The notes under the pieces were generated by a model that was given only the letters and a program-made list of their open reading frames with translations, ran no database searches and was not told the origin of the DNA. Below, piece by piece: positions 54,446 through 63,291 of a stretch of 64,000 nucleotides of DNA. The first letter of the stretch is position 1. Every line of letters begins with the position of its first letter. A program made the translations under genes and the position numbers. Source of the stretch: Mariniphaga sp041687215 (GTDB taxonomy: Bacteria; Bacteroidota; Bacteroidia; Bacteroidales; Prolixibacteraceae); assembly GCF_041687215.1 (NCBI RefSeq), contig NZ_JAWLCI010000004.1, positions 62,001 to 126,000 of the forward strand, written 5' to 3'.

Positions 54446-55510
54446 ATGAATTTAGGCAAATACATCAAGCAACTTTTACCCGAACACGAAACCGTTATAA
54501 TTCCAGGTTTTGGTGCGTTTATTTCAGAATACAAACCGGCACAAATTGATGAAGTAACAGGAGAAATAAAACCTCCTTCAAAAAAAATCAGCTTCACTTC
54601 AAAAATTAAAAACAACGATGGCCTGCTGGCGGGTTTTGTTGCTCAGAGCGAACAAATTCCGGTTCAGGAAGCACTGCGGAAAACAGAGGAAGAACGAGAT
54701 GAAATTCTTTACAAACTCGACAAGGGAGAAAAGATAATTCTCGAAAATACCGGCATTTTGTTTTATAATGAAAATCGCGAAATTCAGTTTGAACCAGCAG
54801 AAGGAGTTAACTTGTTGCCGGATGCTTTTGGGCTTGACAGTATCTCATCTAAAGAAGGACCGGAGGAAGTTCATGATGAAAAACCTGAAGACATTGCGCC
54901 TGTCGGAATTTCTGAAGATGAGGAGGTTTTGCATAAAAGTGAAACGGACAAACCTGAAGCGAAAAAGGAACCTGAACCTTTGGCTTCATACAAACCGTCA
55001 GAAACGCAATCCGAAAAATCATCCAAAAAAAAGAACCGGGGTTGGATGTGGTTTTTGTTGTTGCTGATTCCCATTATTGCCGTCGGAATTTACTTTTTGC
55101 AAAAAGAAAAGGAAGAACCACAAAAACCTGTGGAAGTTAAAATCAGACCTGTTGTAAAAGAAAAACAACCAGTTCAGATTGCTGACACAACTGCCCGCGA
55201 CTCTGTTGTAATGGCACAACCTGATACTTTAAAAACAGAAGAATTAATAACGAATTATGCGGATTACATTGAGCCGGATACCACAAAATTTTACGTGATA
55301 GGAGGTAGTTTTGAAAATGCTGAAAATGCTGAAAAATATTTACAACGCATGAAAAAAGAAGGTTACTCTCCTTTTCATTTGGGAAAACAGGGAAGTTTCT
55401 TTTTGGTTGGACTCGAAATACATGACAATGAAATTGAGGCGTATGGCGCTCAATATAATTTTTTGGATAAATTTCCGGATTCAGGAGTTTGGGTTTTTAT
55501 TCCTGAATAA
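54446..55510 (+). CDS. HU-CCDC81 and SPOR domain membrane protein
   Basis: A 354-residue protein with the Bacteroidota HU-CCDC81 arrangement: an N-terminal HU-like fold (residues 1-120; YIKQLLPEHETVIIPGFGAF and LLAGFVAQSEQIPVQEALR), a charged linker, one membrane helix (residues about 195-213, MWFLLLLIPIIAVGIYFLQ) and a C-terminal SPOR domain (about 280-354; KFYVIGGSFENAENAEKYLQ). SPOR domains bind denuded glycan at division sites, so a role at the septum is plausible. The HU part is predicted cytoplasmic and may contact DNA (inference). Confidence 0.85.
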   Translation: MNLGKYIKQLLPEHETVIIPGFGAFISEYKPAQIDEVTGEIKPPSKKISFTSKIKNNDGLLAGFVAQSEQIPVQEALRKTEEERDEILYKLDKGEKIILENTGILFYNENREIQFEPAEGVNLLPDAFGLDSISSKEGPEEVHDEKPEDIAPVGISEDEEVLHKSETDKPEAKKEPEPLASYKPSETQSEKSSKKKNRGWMWFLLLLIPIIAVGIYFLQKEKEEPQKPVEVKIRPVVKEKQPVQIADTTARDSVVMAQPDTLKTEELITNYADYIEPDTTKFYVIGGSFENAENAEKYLQRMKKEGYSPFHLGKQGSFFLVGLEIHDNEIEAYGAQYNFLDKFPDSGVWVFIPE

Positions 55511-55546
55511 TCATCATAAAGATTAAAAAATCTAAACCATATTAAT

Positions 55547-56875
55547 ATGAATTCATCAAGAAGAAAGTTTATTAAAAATTCAGCCCTGGCAGCAACTGCG
55601 ATTGGTGCTGCAACAGTTATCCCGTCAAAAGTTTGGTCGGCTAATTTCGCACCCTCCGATAAAGTGAATGTTGCGTTGATTGGTTGCCGCAACATGGGAT
55701 TCGGAATTCTCCAGCATCATCTCGACACTGGGATGGTAAACTGCGTGGCGCTTTGCGATGTGGACCAGAACGTGCTCAGCGAAAAGGCAGAAACAGTAAA
55801 AAACAAGTACAACCAATCGCCCGAACTTTTGAGTGATTACCGCAAGGTGTTGGAACGTCAAGACATTGACTCGGTAATTATTGGTACACCCGACCACTGG
55901 CATTGTCTGATAATGGTTGATGCATGCAGTGCCGGAAAGGATGTTTATGTGGAAAAACCTATGGCCAACACCATTGGCGAATGTAATATAATGGTGAAAG
56001 CAGCCAAACGATATAACCGCATTGTTCAGGTGGGCCAGCAGCAACGCAACGGCAAGGTGTTTATCGATTCGATGGACTTGATTAAATCGGGTGAAATCGG
56101 CACGCTGAGGAAAGTAAACATTTGGGCCAATTTTAACTACGGGCTGGGCACCACGCTGGTTGAAGATTCACCAGTTCCTGAAGGCGTTGATTATAACATG
56201 TGGCTTGGCCCGGCTCCCGAGCGTCCTTTTAATCAGGCTCGTTTTCACGGAAGTTGGCGCCATTTCTGGGATTACGGCGGAGGACTAATGTCTGACTGGG
56301 GTGTGCACCTTATCGATATGGGCCTGTGGGCAAAAGATGTGGTAAAAGGACCTGAAAAAGTGGTTACTTATGCCAATAATCTTTCGAAACAAGTTATTGC
56401 CCGCGAAACCTTCGATACCATGAATGTAATTTACCCGAAAAATGATTTCGTAATCAACTACGATTTAACCGCCGGCATTCAGCAGGGACCATTTGATTCA
56501 GCCTATGGAATTCAGTTTATCGGTGAAAAAGGTATGCTGGTTGCCGACCGCAGCAAGTACCACCTTTATCCGGAATGGGACGGGCAAAAAAATGCGCCAA
56601 AAACGGAAGAAGTTCATTACGACCAGGGAAAAGAATCGCACCGGGAGCATGTGGATAATTTTCTGGAATGTATTAAAACAAGAGAAACACCGGCATGCCC
56701 ACCCGAGATTGGAAGAGCTGCTGCAGTTCATGTGCATATTGCAAATATTGCCGCCCGTGTGGGAGAAACCGTTTTGGAATGGGACGACGCCAACAATAGA
56801 TTTACAAACTGCGAAAAGGCCAATGCATATATTACGCCGGAATACCGGAAACCCCGGAAATTGCCGGAAGTGTAA
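55547..56875 (+). CDS. Tat-exported Gfo/Idh/MocA oxidoreductase
   Basis: A 442-residue Gfo/Idh/MocA-family protein with a twin-arginine leader (SRRKFIKNSALAATAIGAA), so it acts outside the cytoplasm, probably with a bound nicotinamide cofactor. The Rossmann loop reads VALIGCRNMGFGI; the EKPM motif is VYVEKPMANTIGE, and DHWHCLIMVDACSAGKD precedes it. Family members oxidise or reduce sugar hydroxyls or aldehydes. It is followed at 56903 and 57761 by two sugar isomerase-like genes in one probable operon. No DUF1080 gene is next to it. Confidence 0.9.
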   Translation: MNSSRRKFIKNSALAATAIGAATVIPSKVWSANFAPSDKVNVALIGCRNMGFGILQHHLDTGMVNCVALCDVDQNVLSEKAETVKNKYNQSPELLSDYRKVLERQDIDSVIIGTPDHWHCLIMVDACSAGKDVYVEKPMANTIGECNIMVKAAKRYNRIVQVGQQQRNGKVFIDSMDLIKSGEIGTLRKVNIWANFNYGLGTTLVEDSPVPEGVDYNMWLGPAPERPFNQARFHGSWRHFWDYGGGLMSDWGVHLIDMGLWAKDVVKGPEKVVTYANNLSKQVIARETFDTMNVIYPKNDFVINYDLTAGIQQGPFDSAYGIQFIGEKGMLVADRSKYHLYPEWDGQKNAPKTEEVHYDQGKESHREHVDNFLECIKTRETPACPPEIGRAAAVHVHIANIAARVGETVLEWDDANNRFTNCEKANAYITPEYRKPRKLPEV

Positions 56876-56902
56876 TTAAAAAGCCAAATTAAAATTAAAA
56901 TC

Positions 56903-57748
56903 ATGAACAACAGAAGAACTTTTATTAAAACAAGTTTGGCAGCAACTGCCGGAATGATTTTTACAAATCCTTTACTGGCCATGAGTGCCGAAGGAAAAAG
57001 TAAACTCAAAAAATTCGGTTTCATTTCAGGAATTGCCGGTGAAGCCATGAAAGCCGACTGGAAAGGCACGCTGATAAAAGCAGTAGAGTTCGGTTTTTCT
57101 GAACTGGAAGGGGGAACAAATTTTGCCGCTTCACCTCAGGAATTTGTAAGTTTTTGTAAAGAAATCGGCATAAAACCCATTGCCGGGAGTGTCAGTTTTC
57201 GTTCGACCAATGAAGAACTTAAGAATAGCTTCGACAAGATAAAATCATTTGGACAAAAATACGTGATCGATTACTGGCCCTGGTACGGCGAAGTTCCTTT
57301 TGACCTCGAAGATTGCAAAAAGTCGGTTGAACGGTTGAATGAAGTGGGAGCGCTGGCTAAAAATCACGGATTGAAATTTTTGTGGCACAACCACGACAAT
57401 GAATTCCGTGAAATGGAAAAAGGAATGCCTTTCGATTATTTGATGGAAAACACCGACCCGAAGTTTGTAAACTGCGAAATGGACATTTACTGGGTGAAAA
57501 AAGGCGGCAGCGACCCGTTGGAAATGCTGAAAAAATATGCAGGTAGAATTCCAATTCTTCATGTAAAAGATATGGCACCCGACGGTGATTTTATTTGCCC
57601 GGGCCGCGGAATCATCGATTTTGGCCCCATTTTCAAAGAAGCCAAAAAACAAAGTATTAAACACTATTTTGTGGAACGCGACAATGAACCCGACGGGATA
57701 GGTTGTTTGCAGTCGAGTGCAGAATATTTGAAAAATTTACGATTTTAA
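56903..57748 (+). CDS. Tat-exported sugar phosphate isomerase/epimerase-like protein
   Basis: A 281-residue TIM-barrel protein of the xylose-isomerase-like family with a twin-arginine leader (NRRTFIKTSLAATAGMIFT). Likely metal ligands: HNHDNEFREM near the middle, CEMDIYWVKKGG, ILHVKDMAPDGDF, and YFVERDNEP. It follows the Gfo/Idh/MocA gene after 27 bases and precedes a second such gene after 12 bases. Sugar epimerase or lyase activity is expected; the substrate is not known. Confidence 0.87.
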   Translation: MNNRRTFIKTSLAATAGMIFTNPLLAMSAEGKSKLKKFGFISGIAGEAMKADWKGTLIKAVEFGFSELEGGTNFAASPQEFVSFCKEIGIKPIAGSVSFRSTNEELKNSFDKIKSFGQKYVIDYWPWYGEVPFDLEDCKKSVERLNEVGALAKNHGLKFLWHNHDNEFREMEKGMPFDYLMENTDPKFVNCEMDIYWVKKGGSDPLEMLKKYAGRIPILHVKDMAPDGDFICPGRGIIDFGPIFKEAKKQSIKHYFVERDNEPDGIGCLQSSAEYLKNLRF

Positions 57749-57760
57749 AACTACAGGACC

Positions 57761-58678
57761 ATGTTAGATTTAGGATTTGTAAGCGCCATTCTGGCCGAAA
57801 AAAGTTTTGATGAGGTGATTGAATTTGCCTCAAAAAACCACTTTAAGTGTGTGGAAATTATGTGCTGGCCGGTGGGAAAAGCCGAACGCCGGTATGCCGG
57901 GGTTACCCACATTAATGTAGATGAGACCGGTGAAGATGATGTAGCCCGGATTCAAAATACGCTGGCATTAAACAACGTCTATATTTCAGGGCTGGGATAT
58001 TATCCGAACCCACTCGACCCAGATGAAAAGCAAGCCGAAGTGTACATCGAACACATCAAAAAGGTTATCCGCACGGCATCCAGACTTGGAATTGGTGTGG
58101 TGAACACTTTCATTGGCCGCGACCCGGTGAAAAGTGTGGAAGATAACCTGAAAAAATTTGCAGATGTTTGGCCGGGAATTGTTAAGGTGGCCGAAGAAAA
58201 CAACGTAAAAATAGGTATTGAAAACTGCCCCATGCTTTTTACCCGCGACGAATGGCCCGGTGGGAAAAACCTGGCTACCACACCGGCAATCTGGCGGCGA
58301 CTATTCGAAATCATTCCCAGCGAAGCTTTCGGACTGAATTACGACCCGTCGCACCTGGTTTGGATGCAAATGGACGAAGTAAAACCCATTTACGATTTTA
58401 AAGACAAACTTTTCCATGTTCATGCGAAAGATGTAAAAGTTTATCCTGAAAAACTGAACGAGGTGGGCATTATGGCGTATCCGCTGGATTACCATTCGCC
58501 CAAAATCCCCGGCTTGGGTGACGTGGACTGGCGTGGTTTTTTCTCGGCACTCACTTCGGTAAAATACCGCGGACCGGTTTGTATTGAGGTGGAAGATAAG
58601 GCTTATGAAGGTTCGTCAAAAGACGTTGAAGCTGCTATTCTGACCAGCAGAAACTACCTGAAACAGTTTCTGGCATAA
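57761..58678 (+). CDS. Sugar phosphate isomerase/epimerase-like protein (cytoplasmic)
   Basis: A 305-residue TIM-barrel protein of the same family without a leader, so probably cytoplasmic. Conserved stretches: GLGYYPNPLDPDEKQA, VVNTFIGRDPVKS, IENCPMLFTRDEWPGG, NYDPSHLVWMQMDE, FHVHAKDVKVYPE and VCIEVEDKAYEG. The pair of one exported and one cytoplasmic isomerase next to an exported oxidoreductase suggests a pathway in which a sugar is changed outside, taken up, then processed (inference). A terminator follows, within the convergent gene. Confidence 0.88.
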   Translation: MLDLGFVSAILAEKSFDEVIEFASKNHFKCVEIMCWPVGKAERRYAGVTHINVDETGEDDVARIQNTLALNNVYISGLGYYPNPLDPDEKQAEVYIEHIKKVIRTASRLGIGVVNTFIGRDPVKSVEDNLKKFADVWPGIVKVAEENNVKIGIENCPMLFTRDEWPGGKNLATTPAIWRRLFEIIPSEAFGLNYDPSHLVWMQMDEVKPIYDFKDKLFHVHAKDVKVYPEKLNEVGIMAYPLDYHSPKIPGLGDVDWRGFFSALTSVKYRGPVCIEVEDKAYEGSSKDVEAAILTSRNYLKQFLA

Positions 58679-58687
58679 ATAAATAGC

Positions 58688-59236
58688 TCAGTATGAATTA
58701 AATCCGCAAATTTCATCAAGAGGTTTGCGGATTTTTTTGCGCAATTTGTAATCTTCTGGCGGATAACCCAGTGTTATAAGCAACCCTATTTTTCGTTTTT
58801 TCGGAATATTTAGCAACTGCTGGATTTTCTTTTCATCGAACCAGCCAATCATGCAGGTTCCCAGTCCCAGCTCTTCGGCCTGAAAACAAAAATGAGCAGC
58901 AGCAATCCCAATGTCGTATTGCGGGTATTCCTGGTTTTTGATGAATCCGCCAATTTGGGCAATTGGTTTGGCTTTTTCAATCACCAATATCGCGATAACC
59001 GGTGCTTCTGTTGCAAACCTGTTAAACGAAATTGCTTTGTTGAAAGTGGCTTTGGCTACCTCGTTTTTAATTTCCGGATCATCTACAATAACCAATTTCC
59101 AGGGCTGAGAATTGCAGGCCGAAGGCGCCAGATGAACGGCTTTAATGAGTTTTTCAATCTTTTCGCGTTCAACCGGTTTGTTTTGATATCGGCGCACACT
59201 TTGGCGTTCTTGAATTAACTTCTCAAATGACATCAT
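58688..59236 (-). CDS. Nitroreductase-family flavoprotein
   Basis: A 182-residue FMN nitroreductase-type protein (the two tandem ATGs at 59236 and 59233 are both possible). The FMN-binding opening is IQERQSVRRYQNKPVE, then LAPSACNSQPWKLVIV, GIAAAHFCFQAEELGLGTC and IGLLITLGYP. Such enzymes reduce nitro or quinone groups with NAD(P)H. It is the last gene after radA, one base beyond its stop. Its final codons overlap the hairpin terminator of the operon on the other strand. Confidence 0.88.
   Translation of the reverse strand: MMSFEKLIQERQSVRRYQNKPVEREKIEKLIKAVHLAPSACNSQPWKLVIVDDPEIKNEVAKATFNKAISFNRFATEAPVIAILVIEKAKPIAQIGGFIKNQEYPQYDIGIAAAHFCFQAEELGLGTCMIGWFDEKKIQQLLNIPKKRKIGLLITLGYPPEDYKLRKKIRKPLDEICGFNSY
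58701..58738 (+). terminator. Terminator of the isomerase operon inside the nitroreductase gene
   Basis: Perfect 10-bp stem AATCCGCAAA / TTTGCGGATT (58701-58710 with 58724-58733), 13-base loop, then a T run to 58738. It lies 22 bases after the operon stop and falls in the last codons of the opposite-strand nitroreductase gene. Confidence 0.75.
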
Positions 59237-59237
59237 T

Positions 59238-60596
59238 TTATCCGAAAATTTTTCTGAATACTTCCTCTACGCGGGAAACTTTTTCCAGTTCAATAGAGAA
59301 TTTCGAGCTGTCGAAACCTTTGTTCAGTTTGGGAATGAATATTTTTTTGAATCCCAGTTTGGCCGCTTCAGCAATGCGCTGTTCAATACGGTTTACTCCA
59401 CGAATTTCGCCGGTAAGGCCCACTTCGCCGGCAAAACAAACTTTATGATCGATGGCTATATCAATATTCGAAGAAAGGATGGAACAGATTACGGCCAAAT
59501 CGGTTGCCGGATCGTTAATGCGCAAGCCACCGGCAATATTCAGGAAAACATCTTTGGTAAGCAGTTTGAAACCGGCACGTTTCTCCAAAACCGCAAGCAA
59601 CATGTTCAGGCGGCGCAGGTCGAAACCTGTGGAAGAACGTTGCGGAGTTCCGTAAGCTGCCGAACTCACAAGCGCCTGGATTTCAATCAGAAATGGCCGT
59701 ATTCCTTCAATGGTAGCTGCCACCGCAGTTCCGCTTACATCGTCGCTTACTTTAGAAATAAGTTGTTCCGAAGGGTTCAGAATTTCGCGCAGTCCGTCGC
59801 CACGCATTTCAAAAATGCCCAGTTCGTTGGTGGAACCAAAACGGTTTTTACTGGCGCGCAAAATGCGGTAGAGGTAGTTGGTATCGCCTTCAAACTGAAG
59901 AACCGAATCAACAATATGTTCCAAAACTTTTGGCCCGGCAAGGCTGCCCTCTTTGTTGATGTGACCAATTAAAATAACGGCAACGTGGTTTTGTTTGGCA
60001 AACTTCAGAATGGCCGAAGTACATTCCCGTACCTGGGTAACTGAGCCCGGCGAAGATTCAATGGTTTCGGTGGAAAGGGTTTGAATGGAATCGATTATCA
60101 GCAAATGCGGATTCACCTGGCTGGTTTGTGCAAGTACATTTTCCAGCGAAGTTTCGCTTAAAAACAGGCAGTTGCTGCCGTTCATCCCCAATCTTCCGGC
60201 CCGAAGTTTTATCTGCTGCAAGCTTTCTTCGCCAGAAACGTACAGAATTTTTTTATCCTTCATACCCAGCGCCATTTGCAAAACCAGTGTCGATTTTCCG
60301 ATGCCTGGTTCGCCGCCCAGCAAAACAATGGAACCAGGAACAATTCCTCCTCCAAGCACCCGGTCAAACTCAGTAATGCCCACTTGAATGCGTTCCATTT
60401 TTTCGGTGGTAATATTCTCAAGTGTAAGCGGCTGGTTGGTTGCGAGATTTGCAGCAACGGCTGGCCCTGGCTTTTTTTTCTCAACAATTTCCTCAACAAA
60501 CGTATTCCATCCACCGCACGATAGGCATTTCCCCATCCATTTAGGCGATTGCGCACCGCAATTCTGGCAAATGAAAACCGTTTTTGTCTGGGCCAT
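59238..60596 (-). CDS. radA: DNA repair protein RadA
   Basis: Branch migration factor in homologous recombination, 452 residues. N-terminal four-Cys zinc finger CQNCGAQSPKWMGKCLSCGG, Walker A LLGGEPGIGKSTLVLQMA, the RadA-specific SKNRFGSTNELG (KNRFG) and a C-terminal Lon-protease-like domain (GFKLLTKDVFLNIAGGLRI). Its ATG overlaps the stop of the upstream adenylyltransferase by one base (TAATG), so translation is coupled, and it precedes the nitroreductase. Confidence 0.96.
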   Translation of the reverse strand: MAQTKTVFICQNCGAQSPKWMGKCLSCGGWNTFVEEIVEKKKPGPAVAANLATNQPLTLENITTEKMERIQVGITEFDRVLGGGIVPGSIVLLGGEPGIGKSTLVLQMALGMKDKKILYVSGEESLQQIKLRAGRLGMNGSNCLFLSETSLENVLAQTSQVNPHLLIIDSIQTLSTETIESSPGSVTQVRECTSAILKFAKQNHVAVILIGHINKEGSLAGPKVLEHIVDSVLQFEGDTNYLYRILRASKNRFGSTNELGIFEMRGDGLREILNPSEQLISKVSDDVSGTAVAATIEGIRPFLIEIQALVSSAAYGTPQRSSTGFDLRRLNMLLAVLEKRAGFKLLTKDVFLNIAGGLRINDPATDLAVICSILSSNIDIAIDHKVCFAGEVGLTGEIRGVNRIEQRIAEAAKLGFKKIFIPKLNKGFDSSKFSIELEKVSRVEEVFRKIFG

Positions 60597-61087
60597 TACT
60601 CCAGGTTTTTTATTCTGTCAATTAGTTCTGATGTTGATATTCCTGAAACCAGATCAAGGGTTTCAACAATTCCGCCATTTTCCAGAACTGTTTCGTGTCC
60701 GGCTATTTCGTGCAGTTCATATTCTTTCCCCTTCAACAAAACGTCCGGGAGTATTTGGGAAATGAGTTTGGCCGGAGTCTCTTCCCGGAAAATAATTACA
60801 GCATCAACAAACACAAAAGCAGCCAGCATATTGGCGCGGGCTTCCACGTTTAATACCGGGCGCCCCTGCCCTTTTAATTTCCGCACCGATTCATCCGAAT
60901 TCAAACCCACAATCAGGCGGGTCCCATACTCCGACGATTTCATGAGCGAATCTACATGCCCGTGATGAATTATATCAAAACAACCGTTGGTGAAAACAAT
61001 CTTTTCACTATTATTTTTCCACTGTTTGAGGGTTGATTTAAATGCCTCGAAGTCAGCAAATATTTTCTGGTTAATATCAAACTTCAT
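60596..61087 (-). CDS. D-glycero-beta-D-manno-heptose 1-phosphate adenylyltransferase
   Basis: Nucleotidyltransferase of the RfaE2 (HldE C-domain) type, making ADP-heptose for lipopolysaccharide. The 163 residues show IVFTNGCFDIIHHGHVDSLM with the HxGH motif, LIVGLNSDESVRKLKGQGRP and ADVFVDAVIIFREETPAKLI-type sequence. A standalone domain is usual in Bacteroidota, with the kinase encoded elsewhere. It heads the rfaE2-radA-nitroreductase operon. Confidence 0.9.
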   Translation of the reverse strand: MKFDINQKIFADFEAFKSTLKQWKNNSEKIVFTNGCFDIIHHGHVDSLMKSSEYGTRLIVGLNSDESVRKLKGQGRPVLNVEARANMLAAFVFVDAVIIFREETPAKLISQILPDVLLKGKEYELHEIAGHETVLENGGIVETLDLVSGISTSELIDRIKNLE

Positions 61088-61190
61088 ACTTTAATTTCAA
61101 ACTTTGCCCAAAAGTAATAAACCGGAATGGTTCAAACTTCATTTTTCTGAAATAATTCCTACTTTTACCTCATCCAAAACAAAATTGAAA

Positions 61191-61748
61191 ATGAACTACA
61201 TTGACATTATTCTGGGTTTGCTTCTGCTTTTTGCAGCAATTAACGGATTCCGAAAAGGTTTAATTTCGGAACTCGCATCACTGGCGGCTTTAATTCTCGG
61301 CATTTGGGGCGCTATTGAATTTTCGTATATCACCTCTGATTTTCTGACCAAAAATTTCAACCTGGAAACCGAATACCTTAACATCATTTCATTTATTGTA
61401 ACCTTTATTGTTATTGTTATTCTGGTGCACATTGTGGGCAGTTCGGTTAACAAATTGATTGAAGTGGCCATGCTTGGTGTGATGAATAAAATGGCTGGCC
61501 TGGTATTTGGCATTTTAAGATCGGCGCTGGTGTTGAGTATAATTTTGCTGGTTTTCGATAAAATTGACAAAGATGTGGAAATTATTTCGCAGGAAGCTAA
61601 AACTGAATCGCGCCTTTATGAACCTGTTCGAAAACTGGCCCCTTCCATTTTCCCGTTTATAAAAATTTGGGACGAAGAGGAAAACACGAAGGACAAAGAT
61701 GAAAATGTTTTTGAACAAATTAAAGATGTGTTGAAGGTCAGCAATTAA
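61191..61748 (+). CDS. CvpA-family membrane protein
   Basis: A 185-residue membrane protein of the CvpA family (linked to colicin V production and envelope stability in E. coli). Helices at about residues 1-20 (YIDIILGLLLLFAAINGF), 25-45, 60-80 (IISFIVTFIVIVILVHIV) and 95-115; RKGLISELASLAALILGIWG is the conserved hydrophilic-to-helix segment. The C-terminal third is charged. ATG at 61191 is preferred to the open frame to 61104. Precise role unknown. Confidence 0.85.
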   Translation: MNYIDIILGLLLLFAAINGFRKGLISELASLAALILGIWGAIEFSYITSDFLTKNFNLETEYLNIISFIVTFIVIVILVHIVGSSVNKLIEVAMLGVMNKMAGLVFGILRSALVLSIILLVFDKIDKDVEIISQEAKTESRLYEPVRKLAPSIFPFIKIWDEEENTKDKDENVFEQIKDVLKVSN

Positions 61749-61862
61749 AAGGATAAAGCATTCTGGCTTTGAATTAGCAACGAGAATACCAATTTTTGAA
61801 TTATCCGGGTGTTAAAACATCGCTTTATAAAATTTAATTTCCCATTTACTAACAGCATTTTT

Positions 61863-61870
61863 TATCTTTG
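61863..61870 (+). promoter_or_regulatory. -7 box TATCTTTG for tyrS
   Basis: Exact TAnnTTTG match 48 bases before the tyrS ATG. No obvious T-box or other leader structure is visible. Confidence 0.6.
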
Positions 61871-61917
61871 CGCCACATTTTGGTCTGGCGTTTTGCAGAC
61901 ACTAAAAACGGCTTAAA

Positions 61918-63210
61918 ATGAACTTTGTAGAAGAACTTAAATGGCGGGGAATGTTACACGATGTAATGCCCGGAACAGATGAACAACTGGAAAAGGAACT
62001 TACTTCGGCTTACCTGGGAATTGACCCTACAGCCGACTCATTGCATATTGGTCACCTGGTTGGTGTTATGGTACTGAAACATTTCCAACTGGCAGGGCAC
62101 AAACCCATCGCTTTAATTGGCGGCGCCACCGGAATGATTGGCGACCCATCGGGAAAATCGGAAGAGCGCAACCTGCTCGACGAACCCACACTTCGGCACA
62201 ACCAGGAATGTATTAAAAAACAACTGGCCAAATTTCTCGATTTTGAAACCGAAGCGCCCAACGCCGCCGTGCTGGTAAACAACTACGACTGGATGAAAGA
62301 AATTTCATTCCTCGAATTTATTCGCGATATTGGCAAACATATTACCGTAAACTACATGATGGCCAAAGATTCGGTGAAAAAACGAATCAGTGCAGAATCT
62401 AAAGAAGGCATGTCGTTCACCGAGTTTACCTATCAGTTGGTGCAGGGCTACGACTTTTTGTGGCTCTACCAGAACATGAATTGTAAATTGCAGATGGGCG
62501 GTTCCGATCAGTGGGGGAACATTACAACGGGCACCGAACTCATTCGCCGAAAAGCAAGCGGCGAAGCTTTTGCCCTTACCGTGCCGCTGATTACAAAAGC
62601 CGACGGTACCAAGTTTGGCAAAACCGAACAGGGAAACGTGTGGCTCGACCCGGATCGCACCACACCCTACCAGTTTTACCAGTTCTGGTTGAATGCATCG
62701 GACGAGGATGCCGAACGGTACATAAAAATTTTCACAGCGCTTCCAAAAGAAGAAATCGATGCGCTGGTTTCCGAACACAAAATCGCACCTCATGCACGTT
62801 TGCTTCAGAAAAGGCTGGCTGAGGAAGTTACCATCATGGTCCATTCGAAAGAAGATTACGAAATGGCGGTGGAAGCCTCGCAAATTCTTTTTGGAAAAGG
62901 CACTGCCGAACAGTTGCGCAAACTAAATGAAAAAACCTTCCTTTCGGTATTTGAAGGCGTTCCGCAATTCCACATTTCAAAAGCCGAACTGGAAAAAGGA
63001 ATTAACGTAGTGGATTTGCTGGCTGAAAAAACCGAAGTTTTCCCGTCGAAAGGTGAATTGCGCAGAACAATTAAAGGCAACGGACTGAGCATCAACCAGG
63101 AAAAGATTTCGAATGAAACCCTTCAAATTGATTCCGGATTTTTAATCGGAGGAAAATACATTCTGGCACAAAAAGGAAAAAAGAATTATTCCCTGATTAT
63201 TGCTGGTTAA
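61918..63210 (+). CDS. tyrS: Tyrosyl-tRNA synthetase
   Basis: Charges tRNA-Tyr. The 430-residue chain has the class I HIGH motif in DSLHIGHLVGVM, the Tyr-binding YQLVQGYDFLWLYQN and GGSDQWGNITTG, and KMSKS in the form DGTKFGKTEQGN. A C-terminal S4 RNA-binding domain (LRRTIKGNGLSINQEKIS onwards) closes it. Length and motif set are those of the TyrS (not TyrZ) type. Stands alone with its own -7 box. Confidence 0.96.
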   Translation: MNFVEELKWRGMLHDVMPGTDEQLEKELTSAYLGIDPTADSLHIGHLVGVMVLKHFQLAGHKPIALIGGATGMIGDPSGKSEERNLLDEPTLRHNQECIKKQLAKFLDFETEAPNAAVLVNNYDWMKEISFLEFIRDIGKHITVNYMMAKDSVKKRISAESKEGMSFTEFTYQLVQGYDFLWLYQNMNCKLQMGGSDQWGNITTGTELIRRKASGEAFALTVPLITKADGTKFGKTEQGNVWLDPDRTTPYQFYQFWLNASDEDAERYIKIFTALPKEEIDALVSEHKIAPHARLLQKRLAEEVTIMVHSKEDYEMAVEASQILFGKGTAEQLRKLNEKTFLSVFEGVPQFHISKAELEKGINVVDLLAEKTEVFPSKGELRRTIKGNGLSINQEKISNETLQIDSGFLIGGKYILAQKGKKNYSLIIAG

Positions 63211-63291
63211 TTTTATACCATTTTCAGAAAAAACAATACTAAAAATCAATCCGCTTCGTTGCATATTTGCGATCAAATTGAAACCACATTT

